Source: Thermoplasmata archaeon (GTDB lineage: Archaea > Thermoplasmatota > Thermoplasmata > Thermoplasmatales > Thermoplasmataceae). Taken from it: a stretch of DNA of 32,762 nt. The notes beneath the pieces were generated by a model that was given only the letters and a program-made list of their open reading frames with translations, was not told where the DNA came from and ran no database searches. The stretch lies in the NCBI GenBank assembly GCA_021799185.1, contig JAJZAW010000005.1, positions 1 to 32,762 on the forward strand, read 5' to 3'. Below, piece by piece: positions 20,401-29,194 of this stretch. Numbering within the stretch: position 1 is the first letter of the stretch; each line of letters starts with the position of its first letter. The position numbers and the translations under genes were made by a program.

Positions 20401-20549
20401 GCGATCAGCTTTCCAGCCATAAGGAATGGATGGGAAAGGAGACGCTGGCCTCCACAATGGAGTTTGTTAATGGAATTGAAGGCAGGAGATGGGATATCGA
20501 TGGCGAAATATTCATCATACGCATTGCCCCCACTGAGACGGTGAAGTGA
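17460..20549 (+). CDS. ileS: Isoleucyl-tRNA synthetase
   Basis: 1029 aa; GPPTANGRPHVGHAM (HIGH), TGWDCHGLPVE-like GGWDCHGLPVEIEAE, KMSKSKGN. Confidence 0.97.
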   Translation: MPATVYEQIETNKSLKAIGDEVLQYWKEAGIIEKSLNSSLGNKPFTFLEGPPTANGRPHVGHAMTRTVKDSVLRYRYMTGHRISRRTGGWDCHGLPVEIEAEKHFGFKVKKEIEEFGIDKFNAYCRESIFRYIDEWMETDDHLGYWVDQQNAYVTMRNDYMESEWWGLKTMFEKKMLVRDFKIVPYCPRCETSLSSHELSQGYDDAKDPSVYVKFMEKGYPGRYFLAWTTTPWTLPANQFLAVNEKIEYALVRSGIEEYYVARAVVEKLFGKDAVVLSTMPGSDLVGKHYEQLMDFIPAPVGSLVVVSGDHVTVEDGTGIVHTSPAFGADDFEIGRKLGVEIVNPINQSGRFNDPRLPWNGKFFKDADTEILIWLKTRNMVYRSEKITHTYPFCYRCGTPLLYYPLQAWFIRVSTVRQKLLENNSRINWQPEHLKDGRFGNFLTEAKDWALSRNRYWGTPLPVWTCPDEHMVAVGSAEELRKYGGSVPEDLHRPFIDNVKFPCPTCGKEMTREPYVIDTWFDSGSATYAAIHYPMESSRVSLPISFITEAIDQTRGWFYTLHVIGSILFDTNAYGNVLSIDFILDEQGRKMSKSKGNSVFAIDFVNEFGPDPARLFFLTGVPWRSKAIDRKLISEITRKVFGTLSNVYSFFASNANLDGYRYQGLIAGSSILDRWIISRVNSTIENVRSAMNSYGMHIALKAIEDLIEDLSNFYLRLSRRRFWAETLDRQKEEAYSVLFFAMETIALMLAPLAPFYSEYLYRKLHPESESVHLEKFPETVHRMIDHDLEAEVSRAEAILEAVRRVRQDHGIKGRQPVTEILVSASSSIGEALLQIISPELNARTVRFIGEKEWPVVRKIALKTKDAAPLLRKDLGSVKELLENDDGTLALQFSKAGSVMVAGHAITDAIAEIFVEPVAGYAMDQDPKSGISVFVNLTRDQSLVNEGLARELVRRIQVMRKEMNLQYDETIDVAISGPDGISDQLSSHKEWMGKETLASTMEFVNGIEGRRWDIDGEIFIIRIAPTETVK

Positions 20550-20550
20550 A

Positions 20551-21078
20551 TTGGACAAGGAAAGGGCATTTATTGTGGGGAGGTTCCAGCCTTTTCACAA
20601 CGGGCATCTTGAAATAATTAGAAGCATACTGAAAAACAATGCCTCTGTGATTATTGGCATAGGCAGCGCACAGTATTCGCACACCCTCAAGGATCCATTC
20701 ACTGCAGGCGAAAGACACCTGATGATATCAACAACCCTTGAAAGGGAGGGTATCTTTCAGTTTTACCTTGTGCCCATTGAGGATGTAAACTCCAATCCAC
20801 TTTGGGTTGCCCATGTTGAATCGCTAACCCCCGGCTTTAACAGGGTTTACACAAATAATCCCCTTGTTACCCGCCTCTTCAGGGAGAAAAATTACAGAGT
20901 CGAATCCATGAAAATGATCAACAGATCAAAATGGTCTGGAACTCACATAAGGGAAAAAATGATAAAAAATCAGGATTGGAGATCGGATGTACCAAGCGCT
21001 GTAGCCGATATAATAGATGAAATAGATGGAATATCACGAATCCAGGACCTTGCAAAAACAGATGAGGATTCAATTTAA
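20551..21078 (+). CDS. nadM: Nicotinamide-nucleotide adenylyltransferase (archaeal type)
   Basis: TTG start; FIVGRFQPFHNGHLEIIRSIL, IGSAQYSHTLKDPFTAGERHLMI, SGTHIREKM. Confidence 0.92.
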   Translation: MDKERAFIVGRFQPFHNGHLEIIRSILKNNASVIIGIGSAQYSHTLKDPFTAGERHLMISTTLEREGIFQFYLVPIEDVNSNPLWVAHVESLTPGFNRVYTNNPLVTRLFREKNYRVESMKMINRSKWSGTHIREKMIKNQDWRSDVPSAVADIIDEIDGISRIQDLAKTDEDSI

Positions 21079-22271
21079 GATAGCATTTTCATTATTACCG
21101 CGCTGTCCTGGAGAATGTGATCTATGACAACATATTCATCTGCCTGGTGGGCCACTTCAGGCATTGTGGTGCTCCATACCACAGCCTCATAGCCTTTCCT
21201 GCGGAAAAATGCTGCACATGTCCCTCCTCCGATTCCGACGGCTGAGGGCTCTTTCCCCCTTGTTTCCCTGATTGCTGCCGTGAGAGCCTGAACCACTGGC
21301 GCTTTTATTGATGTGGGAACGGGTGCCTGTTCCCTCTGGAAGAACTCGTATGATATCTTTGCAGGGCTGCTCTTCTGAAATTCTTTTATATAGGCATCAA
21401 TGAAGTCCGATACCTCATCCAGGTCATATTTTGGAAGTATCCTGCAGTCCATGTACTGCACCTCTGTACCCGGTATTGTGTTTATGTTGTCAACATTCTT
21501 CTCGTGCTTTGTGGGTTCAAATGTAGACTGGGGCGGAGAGAAGATCGGATCGGTATCTGCATATTTCTTGTGCAGTTCGCCATCAAGGCCCAGAATAAAC
21601 TTCATAGCTTCACGGCTGGCATTTATGGCCATTGAAGGCTGGCTTGCGTGATACTGCTTCCCCAGTATTTTGAACTTTATCCAGAGTATGCTCTTTTCAG
21701 CCACCTCAATCTGCATACCATCTTCCGTCCCGGCATCAGGCACCACGATCAGATCTGTTTTTTTGAATATGTCCTTCTCCAGCAGATACTGTATCCCGTA
21801 CTTGCTTCCAACCTCCTCGTCTGCCACAAATGCAAGCCCAAGGTTATATTTCAGGGATTTCCCCTTGATTTTTCTAAGAAGGAGAAGGGATAGGAAGATT
21901 GCCTGGCCATCATCCGAAGTCCCCCTCCCATATATCTTCCTGCCTTCAACTGTAGTCTTGAATGGCGGATGAGTCCAGAGCGCCGGATCGCCAACTGGGA
22001 CAGTGTCCGTATGTGATACAAGCCACAGTGTTGTGGCTGCGCTTCCAACCTTCAGGATCACGTTTGACCTTACTGCACCCCTGGAATCCTTTGTATCGTA
22101 CCTCTTGAAATCGGGGTAGCCCATTTCCTTGAGTATTGCGCAGATCTCATCAGCCCTTGCTGATTCTCCCTTACCCCCGGATTCAGGTGAGATCGATTCT
22201 ACAGGGATGATCCTGCCGGCAACATATTTTATGAATTCTTCGTCGCTCATGTCCATTAATGTAGACTGCAT
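21075..22271 (-). CDS. M20 family metallopeptidase (ArgE/DapE-like)
   Basis: LWLVSHTDTVPVGD, GRGTSDDGQA, FVADEEVGSKYG. Confidence 0.9.
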   Translation of the reverse strand: MQSTLMDMSDEEFIKYVAGRIIPVESISPESGGKGESARADEICAILKEMGYPDFKRYDTKDSRGAVRSNVILKVGSAATTLWLVSHTDTVPVGDPALWTHPPFKTTVEGRKIYGRGTSDDGQAIFLSLLLLRKIKGKSLKYNLGLAFVADEEVGSKYGIQYLLEKDIFKKTDLIVVPDAGTEDGMQIEVAEKSILWIKFKILGKQYHASQPSMAINASREAMKFILGLDGELHKKYADTDPIFSPPQSTFEPTKHEKNVDNINTIPGTEVQYMDCRILPKYDLDEVSDFIDAYIKEFQKSSPAKISYEFFQREQAPVPTSIKAPVVQALTAAIRETRGKEPSAVGIGGGTCAAFFRRKGYEAVVWSTTMPEVAHQADEYVVIDHILQDSAVIMKMLS

Positions 22272-22378
22272 GCATAGAAATCAACAATTCACATATAATG
22301 GTTGAGCATGCCATAGCCTTAGCCCGGAAATTTTCAGCGGTAACCTATTTTATCCTGATCACATAACTGACATCGATC

Positions 22379-23776
22379 ATGGAAAACCGGAAGGAAAATT
22401 TCAGCGAATGGTACAACGAGATAGTTGATATAGCGGGGCTCAGCGACAAAAGATATCCAATAAAGGGAATGAATGTCTGGATGCCATATGGGCTCAAGGC
22501 AATGCAGAATATCGACGGCATAATCAGGAAAAATGTCGATCCCCTGGATTTCCAGGAAGTTAGCTTTCCGGTTCTCATAACAAGAGACCAGCTATCTGTT
22601 GAATTTGAGCACGTGAAGGGTTTTGAGAATGAGGTTTACTGGGTTACACGTGGCGGTATGGAACAGCTTGACGTGGAGATGGCCCTCAGGCCAACCAGCG
22701 AAGCAGCCATGTATGGCATGTTCTCGCTCTGGGTGAGAAGCCATGCAGATCTTCCCCTGAGGATATACCAGATTGTAAGTGTATACCGCTACGAAACAAA
22801 GCACACCAGAACATTCATAAGAATACGGGAGATTCATTTCTTTGAGGCCCATACGGCCCATGATACCTACGAGGATGCAGAAAGGCAGATGGACCAGTAC
22901 AGGGAAATCTGGAAAAAAATCAGCCATGATCTCTGCCTCCCATATATCATAGATCAGCGGCCTGACTGGGATAAGTTCCCCGGTGCAATGTACACTCTGG
23001 CCTTTGATACGGTTCTTCCAGGCGGCAGGAGTCTCCAGATAGGGACAATACACCAGTATGGAACCAATTTCTCAAGGAATTATGATATAAAATACCTTAA
23101 GGATGACGGAACCCATGAGTACGCCAGCCAGACAACCTTCGGTCTCAGTGAAAGACTTCTGGCTGCAGTGGTCGGCATACACGGCGACGACCAGGGCCTG
23201 ATATTTCCACCTGCTGTGGCGCCAGTACAGGCGGTAATAGTTACCATACCTTCAAAAAGCGTGGATGTTTTGCCTTATGCCCGGTCAATATTTGAAGAAA
23301 TGAAAGCTGCAGGCATAAGAACTTCACTTGATACCAGGGATAACTACACCCCTGGGTTCAAATACAATGAATGGGAAATGAAGGGCGTTCCACTGAGGCT
23401 TGAGATTGGCGAGAAGGAAGTTTCAGGAAATCGTGTCACCATATCTGTGAGAACAGGAGGGAAGAGAAGGCAGATTCCCAGAAGCGAAATTGCCGGAACT
23501 GTGAAGAGCCTGCTTGATGAAGTGGCGGAGAAACTGAGGGCAAACGCTGACGCCCATTTCAGGAGCCTTTCACGGAAATACAGCAGCCTCGAGGAAATGA
23601 GAGGCGCCCAGGGGCTGGCGCTTGCCGGATGGTGCGGCTCAAAGGAGTGCAGCAGCGTAATAGAGGAAAAGCTGGAGCTGGGGACACTTGGATTCAACCG
23701 TGACAGTGATGAAACGGTGAAATGCATTGTTTGCGGAAAAGACGGAAAAATTGCAGCATTTTCCAGGTCATACTGA
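22379..23776 (+). CDS. proS: Prolyl-tRNA synthetase
   Basis: ALRPTSEAAMY, YRYETKHTRTFIRIREIHFFEAHTAH, GLSERLLAAVVGIHGDDQGLIFPP. Confidence 0.95.
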   Translation: MENRKENFSEWYNEIVDIAGLSDKRYPIKGMNVWMPYGLKAMQNIDGIIRKNVDPLDFQEVSFPVLITRDQLSVEFEHVKGFENEVYWVTRGGMEQLDVEMALRPTSEAAMYGMFSLWVRSHADLPLRIYQIVSVYRYETKHTRTFIRIREIHFFEAHTAHDTYEDAERQMDQYREIWKKISHDLCLPYIIDQRPDWDKFPGAMYTLAFDTVLPGGRSLQIGTIHQYGTNFSRNYDIKYLKDDGTHEYASQTTFGLSERLLAAVVGIHGDDQGLIFPPAVAPVQAVIVTIPSKSVDVLPYARSIFEEMKAAGIRTSLDTRDNYTPGFKYNEWEMKGVPLRLEIGEKEVSGNRVTISVRTGGKRRQIPRSEIAGTVKSLLDEVAEKLRANADAHFRSLSRKYSSLEEMRGAQGLALAGWCGSKECSSVIEEKLELGTLGFNRDSDETVKCIVCGKDGKIAAFSRSY

Positions 23777-23785
23777 AGTGATGAT

Positions 23786-24445
23786 GTGAATCTACAGGGG
23801 ATTAGGCTTGTTGTGTTTGACATGGACGGAGTGCTGACAGCACATCCAAGCAGCTGGGAATTTGTTCATCACGCCATGGGTGTGGACAATTCAGAAAACC
23901 TGAGGCTTTATCGCGAAGGAAAAATAAGTTATATGGATTTCCTGCGCAGTGATGTTAACCTTTGGGTTTCCAGGGACCCTGGCATTACCATGGACGACGT
24001 CATAAGGATTCTTGACAGGATTCCCCTAAGAGATAATCTCGGAAGGGCTGTGACTGAAATCAGGGACTCCGGGGCGGCAACTGCCATTGTATCAGGCGGC
24101 ATTTACTGGCTGGCCCAGAGAATTGCCCGGCAGGCGGTTTTCGACCAGATCTATGCAAACATGATACTGACAGACAGCACCGGCCACATTATTCCTGACG
24201 GAAATGTAATGGTTGAACCACGGCACAAGGACAGTGTCATAATGGCAATCCAGAAGAATCTGGGAGTATCTGAGGCTCAAACCGCAAGCGTTGGGGATAC
24301 GGTACAGGATGGCGCCATGTTCAGGCACTCCGCAGTATCCATAGCATTCAATTCCGTGGATGGAAGACTTACCGGAATGGCCTCCCATTCTGCACACGGC
24401 AACGATCTGCTGGAGATTACCCGAATTTTGTCCGGCGCGCAGTGA
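23786..24445 (+). CDS. HAD-family phosphatase (SerB/phosphoserine phosphatase-like)
   Basis: GTG start; VVFDMDGVLTAHPSSWEF, AIVSGGI, ASVGDTVQDGAMF. Confidence 0.82.
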   Translation: MNLQGIRLVVFDMDGVLTAHPSSWEFVHHAMGVDNSENLRLYREGKISYMDFLRSDVNLWVSRDPGITMDDVIRILDRIPLRDNLGRAVTEIRDSGAATAIVSGGIYWLAQRIARQAVFDQIYANMILTDSTGHIIPDGNVMVEPRHKDSVIMAIQKNLGVSEAQTASVGDTVQDGAMFRHSAVSIAFNSVDGRLTGMASHSAHGNDLLEITRILSGAQ

Positions 24446-24517
24446 AACCATAGCCCATTGCCATGGGCCCTGCCTTCTGCACATTTCTATTTATATGCTG
24501 TATCCATGACTAAGGCG

Positions 24518-25219
24518 ATGGAAAAGGTCGATGTTTCAGTGTCGCCTGAAAAGGTGCCCAGCGGAGTATCCTGTTTGGATGACCTGATGGGTGGGGGCCT
24601 TGAGCCTGAAATAATAACTGAACTATTCGGTGAGGGGGGATCGGGCAAATCCAACCTGTGCATGCAGTTCTGCCTCTCTTCACTCAGGTCGGGCAGATCT
24701 GTCATATACCTTGACAGTGAAGGCTTTTCCACGGAAAGATTCAAGCAGATGAGTGGCGGAGATGACAGTCTCACTAAAAATCTCTATCTTTACAGGCTTA
24801 GTTCCCTTGAGGATCAGGATCTGGCAATAATGAGGCTGCCAAAGATTGCTGAAAAGATAAGGTCCCCCGGACTTATAGTAATAGATTCATTCACAGAGTT
24901 CTTCAGGCTTGAGAACCAGGCCGATCTGTCTGCCAGGTCTGCCGGATTCCAGAAACAGCTTTCCAACCTCTCCGCTGCGTCGCTCAAACTAAAGGTTCCG
25001 GCACTGATCACCAACCAGATTTACCAGGACCCTGATTCTGGCAGACTCAATCCGTTCGGAGGTTTTCTTGTGGACCACAATATGAAGGCAATTTACAGAG
25101 TTGAAAAATTCCCCAACGGAAAAAGAAAAATATCCGTGACAAAACACAGGTCTCTGCCTGAGGGCAGGTCGTCGGAATTCAGGATCACTGATTTCGGCCT
25201 ATCCTGCGAGGTGCAGTGA
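24518..25219 (+). CDS. radB: DNA repair/recombination protein RadB
   Basis: SGVSCLDDLMGGGLEPEIITELFGEGGSGKSNLCMQFC (Walker A), LIVIDSFTEFFRL. ORF open from 24458; a TATA-like tttatat ~26 nt upstream favours ATG 24518 (24506 also possible). Confidence 0.85.
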   Translation: MEKVDVSVSPEKVPSGVSCLDDLMGGGLEPEIITELFGEGGSGKSNLCMQFCLSSLRSGRSVIYLDSEGFSTERFKQMSGGDDSLTKNLYLYRLSSLEDQDLAIMRLPKIAEKIRSPGLIVIDSFTEFFRLENQADLSARSAGFQKQLSNLSAASLKLKVPALITNQIYQDPDSGRLNPFGGFLVDHNMKAIYRVEKFPNGKRKISVTKHRSLPEGRSSEFRITDFGLSCEVQ

Positions 25220-26245
25220 GTGGGCGTAGATATTTCTGATATCCTGGTAAAACACAGCACAACCCTCAAGGATCAGGGTGGGATGCGGGTAAGCATCGAT
25301 GCATATAATATAATTTACCAGTTCCTGAGCAGTATAAGGCAGCCGGATGGTACGCCGCTAATGGACAGATCCAACAGGGTAACATCCCATCTTTCAGGGC
25401 TCTTCTACAGGACAATAAACATGATAGAGGTTGGCATAAAACCGGTCTACGTTTTTGATGGAAAGCCTTCTGCTTTGAAGAACAGGACGCTTGAGGCAAG
25501 GAAGCTTGTGAGAGAGAAGAACAGGGAAGATCTGAGGATCGCACTGGAGGAGGGAAATGAGGAACGGGCCAGGTCACTCAGTTCCAGGATAAATTACATA
25601 ACCGGAGAGATTGTGGGCGAATCCAAGGAGCTCCTGAGATACATGGGTGTCCCGGTGGTTCAGGCGCCGTCGGAAGGTGAAGCGCAGGCATCGGTGATGT
25701 CAAAGGCATCCCTGGTTGATGGCGTTGTCTCGCAGGATTATGATTGCCTGCTCTTCGGTGCAAGGCGGGTTTTCCGGAATCTTGCCCAGATGGGGAAACG
25801 CAAGCTACCAGGGAAGAATATTTATGTCAATGTCACACCCGAGTACATCGATCTTGAGGAAAACCTGGGAATTCTCGGCATAAACCGCGAGCAACTAATT
25901 CACATTGGCATCATGGTGGGAACGGACTTCAATTCGGGGCTTCCAAGAACAGGAGCAAAATCTGCCCTCAAGCTCATCAGGAAGTACGGAAGCATTTACG
26001 AGGTGCTCAAGGCCAGAAATGAGGAAATTGAGAACCTTGACCAGGTCCTGGAACTGTTCAGAGACCCCCCATATTCAGACCCGGGAGACATTTCAATGAA
26101 GCCGCCAGATTCTGAATCCCTCAGGCACTTCTTAAGCGATGTCCATGACTTCTCGCTATCCAGGGTAGAACCGTATATCGAAACACTGCAAAACGCTTAT
26201 CGGAAAGAATCACAAAAAAACCTTGATTCCTTTTTTGAACATTAA
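25220..26245 (+). CDS. fen: Flap endonuclease 1
   Basis: GTG start overlapping the radB stop; VSIDAYNIIYQFLSSIRQPDGTPLMD, PVYVFDGKPS, APSEGEAQAS, GVVSQDYDCLLFG; C-terminal QKNLDSFFEH is a PCNA-interacting QxxLxxFF box. Confidence 0.96.
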   Translation: MGVDISDILVKHSTTLKDQGGMRVSIDAYNIIYQFLSSIRQPDGTPLMDRSNRVTSHLSGLFYRTINMIEVGIKPVYVFDGKPSALKNRTLEARKLVREKNREDLRIALEEGNEERARSLSSRINYITGEIVGESKELLRYMGVPVVQAPSEGEAQASVMSKASLVDGVVSQDYDCLLFGARRVFRNLAQMGKRKLPGKNIYVNVTPEYIDLEENLGILGINREQLIHIGIMVGTDFNSGLPRTGAKSALKLIRKYGSIYEVLKARNEEIENLDQVLELFRDPPYSDPGDISMKPPDSESLRHFLSDVHDFSLSRVEPYIETLQNAYRKESQKNLDSFFEH

Positions 26246-26371
26246 GGCAGCTCTGATGCTTTCACATGAAATGGCGCAATATCCGGAATGGCCGGCCTGA
26301 CTTTGCAGTAAAGGCTGACCATTGAGAAGGAAAAGTCCACAAATTCAATGTCTTTAATTAATTTCATTTAG

Positions 26372-26379
26372 TTTATATA
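26372..26379 (+). promoter_or_regulatory. TATA box (tttatata) of the small AbrB gene
   Basis: Centred about 28 nt upstream of ATG 26404, as expected for a leaderless archaeal promoter. Confidence 0.55.
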
Positions 26380-26403
26380 CGTTAATCGTTATACATATTT
26401 GCA

Positions 26404-26571
26404 ATGAGCCCGGATAGAATTCTACTGGAAATAGCCCACGTCTCAAGGCGTGGAACATCGCTGAGGGTAACCCTCCCCAAGAAGGTCAGTCAACAGCTTT
26501 CAATCGAGCCAAGGGACATTGTGGGGTTCTATCTTGAAGGGGATCGTATAGTCCTGGAGAAAATGAAGTGA
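26404..26571 (+). CDS. AbrB/SpoVT (swapped-hairpin) DNA-binding protein, 55 aa
   Basis: Not in the ORF track (<60 aa). Translates to MSPDRILLEIAHVSRRGTSLRVTLPKKVSQQLSIEPRDIVGFYLEGDRIVLEKMK*; typical AbrB pattern (SLRVTLPKKV...L.I..gD.V.fy.e.d.i.l.k). Confidence 0.85.
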   Translation: MSPDRILLEIAHVSRRGTSLRVTLPKKVSQQLSIEPRDIVGFYLEGDRIVLEKMK

Positions 26572-26608
26572 ACCAGCAGCGCTGTCAAATTTTTAGCCAG
26601 CTTTGTGG

Positions 26609-27598
26609 TTACTGTGAGGAAAATACGCTTCGTGAAGGTTCCATCATCTCGTTGAGGTAGGATGACAGCGCCGCCTTGAGGTCCATTGGATGAATTTTAC
26701 CGGATGAGTATTCAAGCTCAAATTCACCATAGCTGCTGAATGTTATGTCTCCGCCCTTAGACTGTGGCCTGCTTATTGTGATCTCCCTTCCAAGGTATGG
26801 AAATACCACATATTTCATTATCTCCACAAGAGGATTGCCATTGATTTCAGCAACAGGGCAGAATGCTGATTTAATTTTTCTTTCCACGTCCTTCCTTGAA
26901 TCAGACATGAATATGGCAGAATCCGGATCACTCTTGGACATCTTCTTGAAACTGTCCATCCTGCCGGAGCCCTTCAGGCTACCCAGTAGGGGACCATGCA
27001 GTGAAACGGGCTTCTTTTCACCCATTTTTGCAGCTATATCCCTGGCCAGCATGTGGGCATGCCTCTGATCCATTCCTCCAACTGCAACATCCAGTTTCAT
27101 GAAAAATATGTCAGTGACCTGCATCAGAGGATAAATGTATTTGCTGAAGTCACTGTCAGCGTCATCCTCGCTTCTTCCCATTATTGGCAGCGCTCTCCTG
27201 ATCCTGGGGAGATTTGAGTTCTTTGCCACCATGAGAAGCTTTTTCCAGTAGTCTGAACCGGATACAAGATCGTCTGCCCATACGAATTCAACTTCACTGT
27301 ACAGGCCCTGCGCCTTCATGCACTTCATCATTGATATGCCGCTTTCCCTTATCCGCTGAAGATCCCCACCGAGCTTGTCGTTGACCATAGCATGCCAGTC
27401 GGCCAGGAGAACCCTCATATTTATGCCTGAATCCACAAGCCGGTTGATTTTTCTAGGCCACATTATTCCGGTGGCTATATGCGGAAGGCCGGAAGGCTCA
27501 AAGCCAATATACCCGGTGCTCCCGGATGAAAGGGAATGAAGTTCCTCCGGCGTGACTATTTCCTGGAACTCACTGTCAAGTTCTTGAGTGCGGATCAT
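26609..27598 (-). CDS. tyrS: Tyrosyl-tRNA synthetase
   Basis: YIGFEPSGLPHIATG, VLLADWHAMVNDKLGG, VAVGGMDQRHAHMLARDIA, KKMSKSDPDSAIF. Confidence 0.88.
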   Translation of the reverse strand: MIRTQELDSEFQEIVTPEELHSLSSGSTGYIGFEPSGLPHIATGIMWPRKINRLVDSGINMRVLLADWHAMVNDKLGGDLQRIRESGISMMKCMKAQGLYSEVEFVWADDLVSGSDYWKKLLMVAKNSNLPRIRRALPIMGRSEDDADSDFSKYIYPLMQVTDIFFMKLDVAVGGMDQRHAHMLARDIAAKMGEKKPVSLHGPLLGSLKGSGRMDSFKKMSKSDPDSAIFMSDSRKDVERKIKSAFCPVAEINGNPLVEIMKYVVFPYLGREITISRPQSKGGDITFSSYGEFELEYSSGKIHPMDLKAALSSYLNEMMEPSRSVFSSQ

Positions 27599-28130
27599 CT
27601 GGGTGTGGATTGCCGCTTGGTTTAATTAAGCTTTGGCGGCACACCTCCCTGAATGAGCATCTGAAGCACTTGCCCCTGTTGCTGTGGTTTCTCACCACAT
27701 ATCCATCTGAATTCCTCATCTCATCCAAAATTGAGATCAGTTTTCTTCTGTTCTCTGCACTGTTATGAACCCTGAAGGCAGCTTCCCTGTACTTCAGGAC
27801 ACCATAGGGTATGCTGAGGCCAGGATAGTTCTCTTCAAGTATGGCAAAATATGCAAACATCTGGTACAGGTGGCCATCACGGGGCGAAGAGGCATTTGTG
27901 CTTTTGTATTCATATGGAATTATGTCTTTCCCCTTTCTGATTATCATATCAGGCTTTCCGGTTATTCCAAGCTCAACCGATTTCAGTATCCGCCCCTTGC
28001 TCTGCAGATCCTCATAAATCTCCCGCCCTTCGGGGACTGCAAGAGCCTTTCTCCGGTGCCTGAGCTTCAGGAGAATTGCCAGAAGAAATATGAACATTAA
28101 TGAAAGAATAAGCAGCGGGAGCTGGATCAT
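27576..28130 (-). CDS. Cas4-like PD-(D/E)XK nuclease, C-terminal half with N-terminal TM helix
   Basis: TM MIQLPLLILSLMFIFLLAILLKLRHRRK, then ITGKPDMIIRKGKDIIPYEYKST (D...ExK), HLYQMFAYFAILEE, KCFRCSFREVC (three Fe-S-type Cys). Confidence 0.75.
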   Translation of the reverse strand: MIQLPLLILSLMFIFLLAILLKLRHRRKALAVPEGREIYEDLQSKGRILKSVELGITGKPDMIIRKGKDIIPYEYKSTNASSPRDGHLYQMFAYFAILEENYPGLSIPYGVLKYREAAFRVHNSAENRRKLISILDEMRNSDGYVVRNHSNRGKCFRCSFREVCRQSLIKPSGNPHPDDPHSRT

Positions 28131-28378
28131 ATGAGAAGCGACATCACATAGTACAATATGAATGCCACCGTGGCCACCAGCATTGATAAAATTGTGTATA
28201 TGTAGACGCCGGTAGACCTGTATGATCGGCCTATTTTCCGATGCGACTTTATTCCTGCTTTCATCCTGGCTGATGAGTGCCCGGACCTGGGTGCGCCCTC
28301 TCTGTCGAGCTGCCAGCTGACATTGCAGAATGCAAATTCTGAAATTTCAGATGCACTTATTATTTCCTTGTCACCCAA
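28127..28378 (-). CDS. Cas4-like nuclease N-terminal half (first Cys and GxxxH motif) with C-terminal TM helix
   Basis: ISASEISEFAFCNVSWQLDREG...ARMKAGIKSHRKIGRSYRSTG followed by VYIYTILSMLVATVAFILYYVMSLLI; stop overlaps the next gene's ATG (ATGA); TTG start. Confidence 0.7.
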   Translation of the reverse strand: MGDKEIISASEISEFAFCNVSWQLDREGAPRSGHSSARMKAGIKSHRKIGRSYRSTGVYIYTILSMLVATVAFILYYVMSLLI

Positions 28379-28414
28379 ACTATCATCACTTCCAATTCCC
28401 CTTTTTTGGCATTA

Positions 28415-29194
28415 TCAGAGCGGCTTCTCTATTATTACAGGGCCAAATGGCTCCGCCTGTGACAGCTTAAGTTTTCTTTCCCTCATGAGAAAGCCGCAGT
28501 ATACAAAGAATGAAGGCCTGGTAAATTCCGGCGTGTCCCATATCTGCTCAAGCGGTATCTCGCTCCTGGAATCCGAATTGATGATCTCGCCAACCCTCAG
28601 TATCTCACTCTCCGGCTCCTCTGCATGAAGATTTGAAACTATTTCATCTATATCGTGAGCCGCTTCCGCCTGATCACGCATGACCATTGGTTTCCTGCCG
28701 CGGTTGCCGCTGGAATAGGCTTCCCTCATTGCATCCAGGAGCTCTACGAGGAAGACCTTTCTTTTCTCCTGGTGCCTTACTGGCGGAGAGAAGTTTATTT
28801 CCACCGGATCATTGAGATGCAACGGTAAATCTTCATCCATCTCTCCATCCTCATATGCAGGCTGTTCCGGTTGCAGCCTCCTTTCAATGGACTCTTCAGT
28901 TTTCCGGCTAAGGATGCGCCATGCCTGGTACATGATAAGTCCGGCTGTTCCGAAATCCCGGAAATCTTCCGTAACAACATCCGAGAATATTTTCGTGAAA
29001 GACCTCAGATCGATGTCCCATGGATCTATGCTTCCGTCAAGGCACATTCTGAAGATGGATGCAATGGCTTTTTCCACAGGATTTGTGTACTCCCTTACGC
29101 CCTGTTCTGAAAGCATCTCCTGATAATATGCTGTATCTGATTCCAATAGCGTTCCCTGAACCACAATGCTTTTCACTATCTCGTCCTGGTTCAA
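28415..29194 (-). CDS. scpA: Segregation and condensation protein A
   Basis: N-terminal kleisin pattern (NPVEKAIASIFRMCLDGSIDPWDIDLRSFTKIFSDVV...), C-terminal wHTH-like end; TTG start overlapping the smc stop. Confidence 0.88.
   Translation of the reverse strand: MNQDEIVKSIVVQGTLLESDTAYYQEMLSEQGVREYTNPVEKAIASIFRMCLDGSIDPWDIDLRSFTKIFSDVVTEDFRDFGTAGLIMYQAWRILSRKTEESIERRLQPEQPAYEDGEMDEDLPLHLNDPVEINFSPPVRHQEKRKVFLVELLDAMREAYSSGNRGRKPMVMRDQAEAAHDIDEIVSNLHAEEPESEILRVGEIINSDSRSEIPLEQIWDTPEFTRPSFFVYCGFLMRERKLKLSQAEPFGPVIIEKPL

Noticed and set aside
23340-23360. tRNA-like cctgggttcaaatac
   Set aside because: Lies inside proS coding for PGFKYNE; no tRNA fold around it.
27576-28378. Interpretation of the Cas4-like genes as part of a CRISPR-Cas locus
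   Set aside because: No repeats/spacers and no cas1/cas2 or other cas genes in the window; neighbours are smc, scpA and tyrS.
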